In this document: piece after piece, positions 33,001 to 45,243 of the stretch
Layout: every line of letters starts with the position of its first letter
How positions within the stretch are numbered: position 1 is the stretch's first letter
Assembly (NCBI GenBank): GCA_037179385.1
Contig: CM074184.1
Location: forward strand, 17,502,001 to 17,566,000
Source: Holothuria scabra
Lineage: Eukaryota > Echinodermata > Holothuroidea > Aspidochirotida > Holothuriidae
Direction: 5' to 3'
DNA: 64,000 bases
Position numbers and translations under genes: made by a program
The notes under the pieces: generated by a model
The model's database searches: none
What the model was told of the DNA's origin: nothing
What the model saw: only the letters and a program-made list of their open reading frames with translations

Positions 33001-35349
33001 TAATTTAAAATATAAAACATGCCTATACGTCATACACTATACCTTCTGAATAAAGGAAATGCTCAAGTTGGCAATGCAACTATTAAACATAGTCACAACT
33101 TAAAGTGCTTTTAACCATTTTTCAGTGTATGTGCCCTGTGGCTGGGATTTGTTTCCACTGATTAAGAAATGACTCAGAATTATGTAAAATGTCTCAGTGA
33201 CAATTTAAAAGCACCTGTTTTGCTGTAAATTGCATTTTGGATCAGAAATTATCTTAACATCAGATTTGTTGTTTCAGATTTGTTATTTTATGGTAGGAGT
33301 TCTTTTATATCAGAATAAAAAAACACAGGACTTACTTTGAATTTGAATATCTTTTTGAAAGAATTCAAGGTTGTCAATATTTTCAGTATGGTTTGCAATG
33401 TCGTATATATTAAAGTATTCCCGTCATCTGCTGTGAGTGTATTCAGAAGGGACAAGATTTGTTTGTGCAATGTTGTTGCTTATTTCAATTGCTACAGTAG
33501 TGCAAATTCAGTGCATAAGTCCTGTGTGCTATTCAATTATTTCCATACCTGCTAAAATATTCTCAAAGTGAAGAACCCTCCTAACTCTGAAATATGATAA
33601 CATAAGAGACTTCTGGTTGGTGTAATTACCACCTAAACTGTGTAGCAAACAAATTTTTATTTTGTGAACTTGCCATCTTGTGTATTGACTATTAAGATGA
33701 AGGAAAAAGGTTTGTCTGCTCAGTGGGTAAAGTGTCACCATCTAGACAAGAGTGTAAATTTTGGAGTGTCTGTATAAAAGAGACAATTTGAAGAAAAGAG
33801 GGTTTGAAATAGTGAAATAATAGTCCTATAAAGCCAGTTACAAACTGTTCTGCTTGATGGTTGTACTTACTGTCAATCTGCAATTAGCCGGGTTTATAAT
33901 GTACATTGGAATGAGACCCAAATTTTTGCCAATTTTTGACTCAGAGTTTGTTGGGCCAGTGTTGCAGGTTTATTCCTCTGACTGTATAGTAGCTGACATG
34001 TCTTTATTCTGTAAACAATATCTTTTGGTATAAGTGACGATAGAAATGGTTTGATTGCATCATGTAAACTTTCAAGATATTAGGGCATGGTATAGATGTG
34101 TGTTGCTTGGATTGCCCAGAGTTAGTATGGGCCTGGCATTATGATATCATACACAACATTCCTCCATGCCCTTGTAGTTTTAATTCTGGTTTGGTTGGAC
34201 CAGTGCAGCAGGTTTCTTCATCTGACTAGTAGCTGACATGACTTCATACTGTAAAAAGTAGCTTAGTGTAGAAATTCACTCTTTTGGAAATGAGGCTATC
34301 TTCTTGCTCAAGTTTCAAGAGTCTGGAACAAACACAAGTAAAAGCAGACCTATTGCCTCAGGGAGAGGGAAGGGGGTTATTTCAAAGTGGAGAAGGGTGG
34401 GGGTTCTTCCACCTTCAGGTGAGAGCCAGCAGGTGTTATGAAAAGATCAGCTACTACTGAGTGGGTGAGTTGAGGCAGTACAGTTAACCCAAGACAGTGC
34501 ACCTAACATGAAAATTACAAACTTCATGCTATTCACCGTTTACCCAAGCACAGTACACCAAAAACTATAAAAACCAACATTTAGCTGTTGATTGCTTGTC
34601 ATATATTATTGGTATTGTAAGGAAATGTTACATTCCATAATTCTGAGTTACCTGTAGAAAGCTGTATACAGTTTTCTATTTGCCTTTATTTTTAGAGGGA
34701 TATTGCCACCCCAAATTTTCTGTCTTTCAATTACAATGTGCATTTAGTTCATCTTTTGGTTTTATTTGGGGCTCTATTATGTTTTACATAATTTTTAAAA
34801 TTTTTGATTGTTTTGTTGAATATATTTAAGTTAAAAGGAGGTGATAGTTTTGTATATATTTTACATTTATCTTCCATAACTTAACATTTTTTGTATGAAA
34901 TGAAAGAGGATTGGTAATATAGTCTTGCAAGACATTGTATTATTTATTTATGCATAGTGTATCTATTAGCAAGGTCCATGGAATATATATTTCTCATATA
35001 ATTGTAGTGTATCACTATCACTTGTTCATACTTTCAACATTTTATGTGCTATACAGCTATTATAATATTCGTACATGATCATCCATTGTTTTTCCTGACT
35101 AATCATATTCATAGCTGAGCAGTCAATTTTCATAGCATGGAAGAAGACAGTGTTTCCAAATATTAATGTGGTAGGCTACAATGCTGCAAGAAACATATAA
35201 TCACAGATCTTTCCCAAAACCTTAACAAAATCACCACAATAACAATAAAAAAAATTCAAAAAAGCAAACTTTGTGAGTAGAACCAAATCAAGAACTATGA
35301 CATCAGATATCTAGTCTTTTCTGCTTGTAATACCATACAGGGCACTTAA

Positions 35350-35713
35350 AGGGGCTCATTGAGTTGATATTTTTAACTTAAAGAGAATGTTAAGGGCTCA
35401 CCACCACATGGCAATGCTGATAATTAACATGATTAATCAAGTTTCATGTCCAAAAGTTAGGGAAAAAGTTAAAATTTTGAATTTTATGTTGTCCTGGTCT
35501 GTATAAATGGTTTTGTGCATGATTTGAAAAGAATGTCTGGTCTCAAATATTTGAAAACATAAACTTACTGTTGAGTACTCACTTATAAAACAGTTACTTA
35601 TTTGTAGAACATGGGGGGTGTCTAAGTTTGACCATTTGTCATGGGTATTTGAATAAAAATTAACAGATTTAGAAAAATTTGCCGAATTTCATGAACCAAC
35701 TCAATGAGCCACT
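35350..35713 (+). mobile_element. TTAA-flanked MITE, family T1, copy 1
   Basis: TTAA at 35346-35349 and 35714-35717 bracket ends AGGGGCTCATTGAGTTG and, as reverse complement, AGTGGCTCATTGAGTTG. The length is 364 bp and it is non-coding. Homologues are the abutting 35718-36063 and 49936-50295; shared internal words include ACTCATAAAACAG, TTTGACCATTTGTCAT and AGGTTTGGAAAAATTT. The TTAA target suggests a piggyBac-like or related transposase. Confidence 0.8.
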
Positions 35714-35717
35714 TTAA

Positions 35718-36063
35718 AGAGGCTCTTGGATAACTTAGTGTGAGTGTTTAAGGGTCAGTACTGTCTGACAGTACATAAAGTTAGCATAATTAGTCAAGTT
35801 TATTTCCAGTAGTTTCAGAAAAAGTTGCAATTTTGAACTTTGTGGTGTCCTGACTTCTAACAGGTTTGTGAGTAATTTGAAAAAGTGTTTTGTCACAAAG
35901 TTTTGAAAATTGCATTGACCATTGAGTACTAACTCATAAAACAGCTGCTTGTATGTAGGATATGGGAATTGTCAAATTTGGCCATTTGTCATTGGTATGT
36001 GAAGAAAATGTAACAGGTTTGGAAAAATTTGGTCGAATTTATGAACCAACTCAATGAGCCACT
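35718..36063 (+). mobile_element. TTAA-flanked MITE, family T1, copy 2 (abuts copy 1)
   Basis: It starts directly after the TTAA that ends copy 1 (35714-35717), with a degraded left end (AGAGGCTCTTGG), and finishes CAACTCAATGAGCCACT before TTAA at 36064-36067. The two copies are diverged from each other, so this looks like independent insertion into the same or a regenerated TTAA, or an old tandem duplication. Confidence 0.75.
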
Positions 36064-36127
36064 TTAAAATTGGTAAGTCACTGAACTGCACCTTACACTT
36101 AGTAGTTCATTAGCACGTGCATAGATA

Positions 36128-36382
36128 TGATATCACAGATCAGTAACTATCATACAGGCCAGAAAGAGTCAGAAGCAGCCAGAGCTCAGTGCTGAACATT
36201 GCTGAACTTTGTGATATCACAGATCAGTAACCATCATACTGGCCAGGAAGAGTCAGAAGCAGCCAGAGCTCGTGCAGTGCTGAACATTGCTGAACTTTGT
36301 GATATCACAGATAAGAAACTATCATACAGGCCAGGAAGAGTCAGAAGCAGCCAGAGCTCAGTGCTGAACATTGCTTGCTGAA
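36128..36382 (+). repeat. Minisatellite, three units of about 84-92 bp
   Basis: Three consecutive units share GATATCACAGATCAGTAAC, ATCATACAGGCCAG, AGTCAGAAGCAGCCAGAGCT and GCTGAACATTGCTGAAC. The second unit carries a CGTGCA-containing addition of a few bases. No coding or structural role is evident. It is bordered at the left by a T1 element and lies about 235 bp upstream of the distal AATAAA. Confidence 0.85.
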
Positions 36383-36616
36383 CTGTTATAGCTTTATAGC
36401 ATTCATTGAAGTATAAATTGGCTCTAAAGTTTCATTTTTGTATTCAGTGTGAGAGTATGCATATTTACAGTACATGTTCAACTAAATACCTTAATTTTTG
36501 TGGAAGAAAGTGAATAAAAGTGTATGTGTTCCTGTTTAATGAACAATAAGGTTTGTGTACAATTTTAAGATATGCATCTTCATTTTAATTTGTAAATAGT
36601 TCTAAAGATTTTACAA

Positions 36617-36622
36617 AATAAA
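36617..36622 (+). terminator. Possible distal polyadenylation signal AATAAA
   Basis: AATAAA occurs shortly before the change from CpG-poor to CpG-rich sequence (about 37.1 kb). It is a candidate distal 3' end for the tetraspan transcript. AATAAA is common in AT-rich DNA, so this rests on position alone. Confidence 0.3.
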
Positions 36623-37926
36623 TGCCTGCTGATTTAAGTCAAAATACTTGTCTGTATCAAGATTCTTTTGTAAGCCTTTTTTTTTTTTTGATATATTTCA
36701 TTTATGAATTATGCCAGTAGCTTCATCAGTAATTCACATGGCACTTTATTATTACTCAGCTCCATGATAAAAGGTATGTAGCCTTTTACATGTTGCTTGT
36801 TGTTTTACAGCTTTGTAGTGTTGGTATTCAGGTTGTCTTGCGAGAAAGAGACTAAACATGGAAGATAGACACTGATAAAAGATAAACGTCAACAGTACCA
36901 CAGGAGATGAGTTCATGTTATAAAAGTTGCATTTTAGATGCAACATTCAAGCAGTGTGTGACTTAATAACTGTCATCACCTAGGTGATCATGATCTGTTT
37001 CTTACTCTTGGGGAAGTTTCCTCTTTCATGAATAGCTGTGCTCCACTCACAAATTGGAGGTTCACGTCTCCCTTGGTGACGCTCAACTTGAATTATTAAA
37101 ATTGTCCACATTGCAGGGAGAAAAGCTGTTAAAATTATGCAGGAATTTGTCATCAATCTAAGACATAGACCCTTTTACAAAAAGAAAAACGCAATTTCAA
37201 AGGATTGTGGGACAACATCTTGGTGCGCGTCATTTTGGGCCACATTGAAATTGACAAAATTGAGTGAAAGTATCAACGGACCAACGGATAATGACTTGTG
37301 AAGTAAGACTAGAATGTATTCAGATTTGAACAAAATAGAAAGTTAACGCTGGACTCTTGCGATGTTTCGTCATAATTTTGTTCCAACCTTCCCCCCGCCG
37401 ATCAGGCTCAGAATAAGTTGTTTTGACACTTAGTCACCCGAGCTGTTCCTCTACCATACGGTCAAACCGCTACCTTAGAAAAATTTTAAGATATTTACTC
37501 ATCAGCATATGGTGCTGAACTCATCAGCATGTGGTGCTGATCAGCTCTTCCCAGTTGAAAAATGTCAGTTTCAGAAACCATCATGCTTGTTTTTCTGCAG
37601 TTAGGTAAAGTTTCAGTGCAAAAGACCTTCAGCGTATTTTAAGACTGCTTACCCATATGAGGGTGCATTTTCTTTTACTACCATGAGCCAGAAAAATGGA
37701 ATCGTCTTTGTTGAACATAGCAATCAGCTTGACACATTTTCTTAACTCTACAAATTTAAAATTCAGGTAAATTTCAAGGCCATTTGAGTTCCCTGGTTAA
37801 GGAAAGTATGTGGGCGTACATTATTTCTCATGTTTGGTTTTAAATCCAAATTTCCAAAAAAGTTACACTTACGCTTCATTCCTGATAGTGTTTCCGTATT
37901 TTGTGTGCATTGCATTGATATTGTTT

Positions 37927-38410
37927 TATAGACGAATCCGGAGAGTCAAGTGATGGTATGATTTCAGTCGGACATAAACGGGGTCTATCAAGGAAGTGTT
38001 ACTAACATCTCCCTGGCTCCATTACCTTCAGTCTTTCAATTACCTTGCTTATTTGTATCATGGATGGTTGTACACTGAGCAGGCGCGTAGCCAGGATTTT
38101 GTCTTGGGAGGGAAGATAAGAGTACGACATGAGGGAGATGTCTAGAGAGAAAACGCTAATTTAGGTGTTTTTGCATTACAAGCCTGGGTCATGTGGTGAG
38201 GGGGGGGGGGTTACTAACCCCTAATCTCCCCCCCCCCCCCCCCGTGGCTACCTACGCCACTAACACTGAGTTTCATCCTGATTCACTCAATTTCACTGAA
38301 TTTGAGGGTTTGAAATTCATGTGGACAATAAGTGAAGACGATCTAGGACTGATGGGTCCCAGAAAAAGCTGTCAATTGCTACACACAAGCGCTGATCGGA
38401 TTCGTCTATA
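37927..38410 (+). mobile_element. TATAGACGAATCC-ended MITE, family M1, copy A (interrupted)
   Basis: The ends are exact inverted repeats: TATAGACGAATCCG at 37927-37940 and CGGATTCGTCTATA at 38397-38410. Internal landmarks shared with copies at 40578, about 42836 and 46497 are ATTTCAGTCGG, CATGGATGGTTGTACACT, GGTTTGAAATTCATGT and AGTGAAGACGAT. A 183-bp hAT-like MITE plus its 8-bp duplication is inserted at 38080. Without it the element is about 293 bp. Comparison of copy B with its empty site suggests a TA target. No coding capacity. Confidence 0.8.
38080..38262. mobile_element. hAT-like MITE nested in M1 copy A, 8-bp TSD
   Basis: The element starts CAGGCGCGTAGCCAGGATTTT and ends with the complement of TAGTGGCGTAGGTAGCCAC. 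It is flanked by the perfect 8-bp duplication ACACTGAG (38072-38079 and 38263-38270). The interior has a poly-G and a poly-C run facing each other. An 8-bp duplication and CAG-type tips indicate hAT. The M1 copies at 42.9 and 46.6 kb lack it, giving empty sites. Confidence 0.88.
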
Positions 38411-40540
38411 CCGATTTGTTAAGTGCAGACGGTGGTTAGTAGCTTTGTAGATTTAGCAGCCACAGATCACCACTTTTTAGACTCGACTAAATACTCTAGT
38501 TGGATGTGTTGCATATTTGACCACCCAATCAACACCTGTCATGGCATTTATCTTTTGGTTCCCTGCTCGTCGCCTACCAATAATCATCGCCCATTTAAGT
38601 CAAATCCATCGCAATTTACTCTCGACGATCTTAAATAAGAAGACGACAAACGATCATCTTAAAGGTAGTGTGACACTAAAATGACGAAGTCGGGTATTTA
38701 CTGTACAAAGCATTAAAAACCAAGAAAATTGCCTCAATTCCCATCAAAATCGGTCAAAAATTGGCAATTGAACAGGTTTTTTTTCTGATTTGCACTTAAT
38801 CATGCATAAATATGAGCTCAATATGTAAATCTTGTGATGTTATGGGAGGGACATACCATATATGGCTAATGTTATCCTTTGTTTTTGCAATCTTCATTTC
38901 AAGGGCAGATGTAATAGTGTTTCCTGAAGGGTTTATTTTGAAAGTTGAAATTGTGTCCTTGAAAGTCATTAGTATCAATCACTAAACTATAAACTATCTG
39001 ATGAGTAATTAAGAGATAATTAATGTAGGGTTAACAAAAGAAATGTCAACACTGTGAAACACTCAACATCGCTTTTCATGCATAACCAACAGGTTGCTTC
39101 ACAAACATTCAAACCAAGAGGTATGTCTTGAGAACAGTAAAAGATACTGACATAATTCCAACGGATTCTTTCTTAAGAGACCCTGCTCCTTAACTACTAA
39201 GTAAATTCAGGGCTTTTTGCTGACAAGTCACACTACCTTTAATCAACACATTGTACGTACACAGCGTATGTTTATTGGAGTCAGTCCCTGTCAAGAAGGG
39301 TAGATTTCATGTACCCGATGTTTTGTTCTCTTCTGCAGTGCTTCAGTTTTCAGTTCGCCCGCCTGGCTAGATGCTTGTTTGTTTGCTTGTAGCTGTAGCC
39401 TTTTGCTGCAGACATGCTATTTTTGAAGGTATGTGTACACATTACAAGAATACCGTACATAATTATGAACTTATGACAGGCTAGCTTTTAAAAACATCAA
39501 ATAGCTAATCATTTTTATGTAAGACAAGATATTCCGAACTAGATAGGTACCCCAGGTTTTACTTGGCAATAATTGTCTTAGCAAGACCTCATTCGTTTCT
39601 TGTTTTAATTTTTTGGTTGTGCGAAATTTTGCGGGCCCCTCAAGGGCCGCTGATGGCCTGCGGGCTTTCACCTGAAATCAAAGGCAACAAACCGAACAAG
39701 TCATAAAATGTCACACGGTTTAAACCTCATCTACTCATATCTCTATTCTCTATGCAAATTAAAACATGGAAGAAAAGAATTATTTTTCTTTCTAATAACC
39801 TTCGTCGCATGATATGTACAGTCACCGAACCAAATTCGTTTTTGTGATCTAAAGTGAAGTAAATAGAGTGTATCACTTGTCTAAATAACTGCTGCTTTCA
39901 CTTTATAGCTTGTAATGATTCAGTAAATATGGCTTAACATAGGCACGGCATTTTGATTTTGTGTCTGTAAAACAGTTCAAATAAACCATTTTCCGAGATG
40001 TTCACGCTCCCCAATAGTAATTATACGGTGTGCCTTCACGCATCGACAATTGTGAGTCATGTTTTCTGATTAAAGGTGACAGACGGGGCGGAATGCGTTC
40101 TCGGTTTGAGAACACCGTTCTTCCATTCAAGCATGAATAACATCCAGCTCGTAAAATAAGGGGGAATGCGTTTTCAACATGACGTCATACATTATTCGTT
40201 CTTTATTGAAACACAATTGGCTACAAAGGTATTGGGTAAAGCATCTCGTTGCTAGATTATACTTTAGACCAAGAATTTCGATGAAAGCCAGATGTATCAG
40301 AAAGTCTGTAGTGTGATTATGGATTTACCCTATCAAAATGTGGAAACACAAAATAATGAAGTTCCAATAAATTCCAGTGATGTTTTCTTTCTTCTCGTAA
40401 GTCCTCTTGAGATTTTACAGATATGTTTGGATGTGTGACAGAAATCTCATGTGCGTATTTCGTAGATTACCGTATTCCCAGTTATAGAGTACTATAGACA
40501 TGTATAGGCCCCGATATCCCATTGGACCAAATGAGCCAGA

Positions 40541-41200
40541 TCCAGGCCCATGTCCATAGAACATTCCTAAGCTGAGATATAGACGAATTCGAGCAGCTAG
40601 TCAAGGCGGCCATTAGTAGGGTCCTTCAGCCTTAAATCGTCTTCATTTTATTGTTTAAATACAATTCTGAACCCTTATATTCAGTGAAATTGGGCGAATG
40701 AAAGGGTATTTTAGTGTGCAATGTTCTACTATGCAGAGAAGCGGAGAATTTGAAAGCATAAAGCTGGTGGACCCCAGTTTTGTCAGACAAAATCAAATTC
40801 GTCACTTGACTATTCGGATTCGTCAATAAAATGATAAAGAACATTGCGCAATAGTTTGTGATGTCATGGTTGCGCTACTGAATTATGGGGTGATGTAATT
40901 AATAAAGCCCTCTATGGAGTGCACAACATGTTATGCAGCGTCCAAGGAGCGTCCAAGGTCATAAAACATAGATTCAAAGGAAATAACGCAGGTGACGTGA
41001 GTGTTACTAAAAGAAAGTCACAAATTATAAACGCAATATGCGTTTATAAGTGAATAAATTTCAAAATTTAATAATTCAGCAATGTAACAAGCTACAAGAA
41101 TGGGAGTAAGATTATTAAGATTCAGTATACGACTTCTGAAATAGGCCTACTTTTGAATTCTAGACTTGAAGTACACAATTACACTTGGTTCTAGTCTAAA
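40541..41200 (+). repeat. Paralogue of the DIRS-flanking segment, carrying an M1 MITE instead
   Basis: Outside 40578-40828 this segment aligns in order with 22200-22544 followed by 29025-29160. It has no DIRS element at the matching point (about 41047), so it gives the pre-insertion arrangement. Conversely 22226-22240 (CTGAGATTTATAAAATAATG) shows the arrangement before MITE insertion at 40578. Confidence 0.75.
40578..40828 (-). mobile_element. M1 MITE, copy B (251 bp)
   Basis: It begins TATAGACGAATTCG and ends CGGATTCGTCAATA. Internally it matches the reverse complement of 46497-46756 (for example GGCGGCCATTAGTRGGGTCC and TATTCAGTGAAATTGG). Comparison with the unoccupied paralogue at 22.2 kb is consistent with a TA target-site duplication. 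Confidence 0.8.
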
Positions 41201-42835
41201 GGATATTAGACAATCTTGTTTGAGTTACGTCTAATGTTTGAAACAGATCGAAACTATTATTTTTTATTAAACTTTCACTTTTAATTTTCGCTAGGGTAAA
41301 ACTGCTTGAGGAACATATACTCTCAAGTTGCCATAGATCAGGGGAAATAACTCCATACCTGATCTTGAGTGGTGAGCGAAAACATTACAATGAAAAAGTT
41401 TCACTAAAGAATAAAAAATCTACCCCAGAAATCTACCACAACTAAACCTTCAAGAAAAATCCTGTCAAAAAGAAAAGAAATTGCACCATTTTGCATGTAT
41501 ATTCCTTGAAAAGGGCATAAAAATCTCAAAGTTATGGGAGACGACACTCCTACCCTCCTTTGGACCCCTTCACCAGGCCAGAGATGGGCCTGCATTGATG
41601 TCCCTGATTTATATCCCCAAATATGGTCACCTTAAACTAAAGAAATATTTTTCTATTTCCGTTAGACAGTTGTTGCTATATCGGTAAACCAGGGAATTAT
41701 TTTCCGACAACTCACTGGCAAACCAACATGTTGACGTTACCGGCATAATCTTTTCTGTTGTAAGCTAAGGCCTATTCTTAAACGATGAGACTAAAACGCC
41801 ATGAGGCTTTCACATTGTCTCGTTAACAATAAGGATTGATAAGAAACAAGCCATTCAGTGCTGTGTGAGAGATCAAATAGCTAAAATGACCGTGCGTGTT
41901 TATATGAAAAGAAATGTTTCGAGTGATTATCCTCCCTTCCTTTTTGCGCAGATTTGAAACGATACGTGACTCTGACACGCAAAACTTTGAGCTAATTTGT
42001 CGTATTTGCTGCTAATAGCACACACGCTAAACGTGCTCCACCGGTTAATAGTCATTAATGAGAAAATTGGGCGTTTACGATCGAACAGCTTTGTAGCCAA
42101 AAGCACTTTGTTTGATAGAGACTTTGCCATTGTATGCTTACAAAGGATAGTGTCAGTTCTTAGCGTTAAAATATATGGTAATGCATTTCACCTTGACGCT
42201 GGTCTGTTTGGAGAGCAGAAACGACATTTAGAAAACTACGAAATATTATGGGCTCTAGGAAGAAGGACAGGTGTGAAGACAAGATGCGATGGTTGGGTCA
42301 TGATAACGAATTGAAAATTTATCGTCGTCGGTTGGAGAGATGCGCGACTTTTTATCGGACTGCCGTAATGGATGTGTATACACAACCAACTCTGGGCAAT
42401 GTTCGGGCCTCATCCCACGTAGCTTGTATTTTAGCGCGAATGCGTGACTGAAGTGTGAGAAGAAGGTTGATGTAATTGGATGGGGATTATCGCGGAAGAA
42501 TTCGGCAGGCGTAAACGAAGAGGCCATCAGAAAGGTGTTTCTTGTGGAGTATCGTGCAACTCAAGGGAAATACTCGAGGTTTATGAAGATTTAGAGTTGA
42601 AGAACAAGTGTCACGAATGAATGTTTGTCAGCTACCTGCATTCATCTTACGTAGATATTAGATTCCAAGTGTGGACTACGTAGTGCCGTAGAATTCCAAC
42701 AAATGTATGGGGTCATAAACCAGTTGTCATTTTATGGCGTTTTGGCCAACTTATATGTTGCCTACGTGTGATGAAGGAAAACTTATTTGGGGGCAAAAAT
42801 AACAAATGCATGAATTCTGGGGCAAGCGTCATGTT

Positions 42836-43083
42836 TGATTGGTGGACGCTAAACGAGTTCGAAGTTTACATCTGAGAATGCGTTTTGATTTTTCTGTCCA
42901 GGTCATTCCTTACCTGTTCCATGGATGGTTGTACACTGAAGTGTATCTTGATTTTCTCAACTTCACTGACTATGAGGATTTGAAATTCACGTAGACAATA
43001 ACTGAAGACGATTAAAGGCTGATAAAACCCACTAATGGCCGCCTACAGTTACTAAAAACAAGCGCTAATGGTATTCGTCTATA
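42836..43083 (+). mobile_element. M1 MITE, copy C (left end eroded)
   Basis: The right part (42918-43083) is clear: CATGGATGGTTGTACACT, GGATTTGAAATTCACGT, CTGAAGACGATTAAAGGC and the ATTCGTCTATA end. The left end is too diverged to place exactly; the start is estimated from the length of copies B and D. Confidence 0.6.
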
Positions 43084-44415
43084 CATTCAACCTTTCTTCT
43101 ACTTCGTAACTTGTAAATATCATTCGATTACTCACAGAAACATCAATTATACATGAAAGAACTGAAATGTAGAAATTTGTGATGCTGATTTGTAATGAAC
43201 TGAAATAAAAAAGCAAAAACGTGACGATGTTTGATTCCAGGACGAAGCAGCACATCAAGAAATGGTGCACCTACTCCCCCCGTGACTATACTCGTATTCC
43301 AATTCACTCTTGAGGTTAATGAGGCGAGAATAATCTTTGCTATGAAAAATCGTACCCCTACAGAATATTCTCTCCCATAAGGCTTTGCAAACGTGTCATG
43401 TTTTCCCCCACTTTGCGGTGATAATACAGAGAGAAGAACATGTCAAGCAATCCCCAACTCTTTGAACCATTTACTACCACAAAATTTTGAGATATTTTTA
43501 TGATATCACATTCTTTTCCAAATCTTTAACTAGTCATAGATTTGTTGGATGAAATAATCATGATTTCACGCATGAACCTTTGATGGATATTTAATAATTT
43601 ATATGTACGAGATAGGTCTCCTATGTACTGTCCAAGGATGCAGTATAATTAAAGTCCATCAAACCACGCAGAGTTGCCTTGAACGAATATAGCCTGTCAC
43701 CTGTTTTTAGCTATGAAATTTCAACATTCTGCGAGGAGAAAGCTAATTCGCTCGCAAGCATACGTTGTTTTATAGTTTTCCCAGTGCCCTGTATCACGAT
43801 TTATCATAGTATAGTAGCATTGGTAAACAGGTAGGCTGTGTATCGCCTGATGTACTTTTCCTCAAAGCAGTTCAACTTTGATGCTCATGAACATGTTTTG
43901 CATATAGCGGTTAGTAATCATTACATTAATGTTGAGAGTGTACAAGGCTGCTTATGTAGCATAATTTGGTTAAATGTTTTAACCAGCATGTATATTAGGT
44001 ATAAATCTGAATTAACTTTTTATGACACCGTCCTTGTCCCTGGCAAGAACCAACGAAGGGTATCTACATTAAACACAAATTGGTTTAACGATTTCCTCTT
44101 TGGATCCCCCTTGTTGTCATGAACAAATTTCAGGGTGACAGAAGTTTACGTACACGACAGTGAGGTCACCGACATTTTGAAAAGGAAGCCAGACGAGGAC
44201 TGGGTTCTAAAAGCTTGAAATATCTGTATACACAACGATACATGAAGTTGGTAGCGCAGCTGTGGTCTTAAAATCGAAGTGATGCTAAAGATTTTCCAAA
44301 GCTATAACCCCCTTCCCCCCTCTCCCCCTTACTGTATCGAAGCCCGATTGTTATTTCAAAACAATGCAGATCATGATAAAAGTAAGCTTGAACTTTTTTC
44401 CACGGACCTCTTATG

Positions 44416-44779
44416 CATGGACAGAGCATACTGCACGGTAGATTGTAGCTACCGTACGTGTGAGAAAAAGCGCACCAAGATGGTTGTCTGCTATGATTTG
44501 ATGTAAAAGTTTGGATTTGCCCAAGTCAATTCCCAAATTTTGCAAGAAAGTTGAGTTATTTTTGAAATATGGCAAGGTAAGGCCAAAATTATTGCAGTAT
44601 TGCAGGAATATGATATTGTTTCCCATTCAAGTCATTTTTTTTTTGTTCAAAATATTACAGAGTCGTCGTCAACTTAGACGATTTATAGCTTCACAGCGGC
44701 CATCTTTGTGGGCCTTTTTCGTCCCAGTCGGTGGCGACTATTTATGGATAGGACGTACGTTTTGCATGCTCTGTCCATG
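44416..44779. mobile_element. Foldback element with CATGGACAGAGCAT ends
   Basis: The outer inverted repeats are CATGGACAGAGCATAC (44416-44431) and its near-complement TGCTCTGTCCATG (to 44779). The arms continue inward with GTACGT, a GA-rich block and AAGATGG-type words (44431-44485 against 44697-44765). The middle is AT-rich and non-coding. No target duplication was assigned. Confidence 0.6.
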
Positions 44780-44924
44780 TAGTCCATGTAGATAAGACCG
44801 CGGCTGTTTTCATGCAATATGGGGCACAAACAAGCAACTAGTCATTTTTGTAATTAGCAAGATTTATAAAAGAACTGTCTTGCTTACAAACAATTCCCAG
44901 ACGGGAGTTAAAATCGCCATTTAA

Positions 44925-45086
44925 GACCCAGTTCTCTCACCCCATACAGTACCAATTCTCTTAGCCTTCTAACTTAGCTTTGGTACTCTTCATTGTTGAA
45001 TCAGCTGTCAGCCACAGAGCAGAGCCAATGGAGGATTTCCATAAATCCCTACAAGAACTGTAGTTTAAGGTGAAAGGATTGGTCGT
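44925..45086 (+). mobile_element. TTAA-flanked MITE, family T2, copy 3 (internally deleted)
   Basis: TTAA at 44921-44924 and 45087-45090 flank ends that match the 301-bp copies at 670 and 1417 (CCAGTTCTCTCACCCC at the left; GGTGAAAGGATTGGTC at the right). At 162 bp, roughly the middle half of the element is missing while both termini are kept, the usual form of an internally deleted non-autonomous copy. Confidence 0.75.
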
Positions 45087-45243
45087 TTAAATAATTCAAT
45101 GATCAATATCATAAATAAACACACAAGCAAACTTGAAGGTTAAATACAAAGCATTTAAAAGTGTTTGCCTTTTGAGATACACTGACCTAAAATAGTTACA
45201 AGGAAACGACTTCAAGCGAGTTTGTATAACAGTGACATACACG

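Larger units (their letters stand above)
30034..37100 (+). other. 3' untranslated / downstream region, CpG-poor
   Basis: No coding exon was seen. The first polyadenylation signal is only 35 bp past the stop, but the AT-rich, very CpG-poor character continues to about 37.1 kb. Two TTAA-flanked elements and a minisatellite lie at 35.35-36.38 kb. Between 30074 and 35345, and between 36383 and 37100, I see only T-rich sequence with scattered AATAAA words and no repeats I can support. Confidence 0.55.

Noticed and set aside
36128..36382. CRISPR-like array
   Set aside because: The units are contiguous tandem repeats without spacers, in a eukaryotic genome.
42248..42451. 67-codon Arg/Lys-rich ORF
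   Set aside because: CpG-rich and superficially protein-like, but no partner exons, homologous block or conserved motif could be named.
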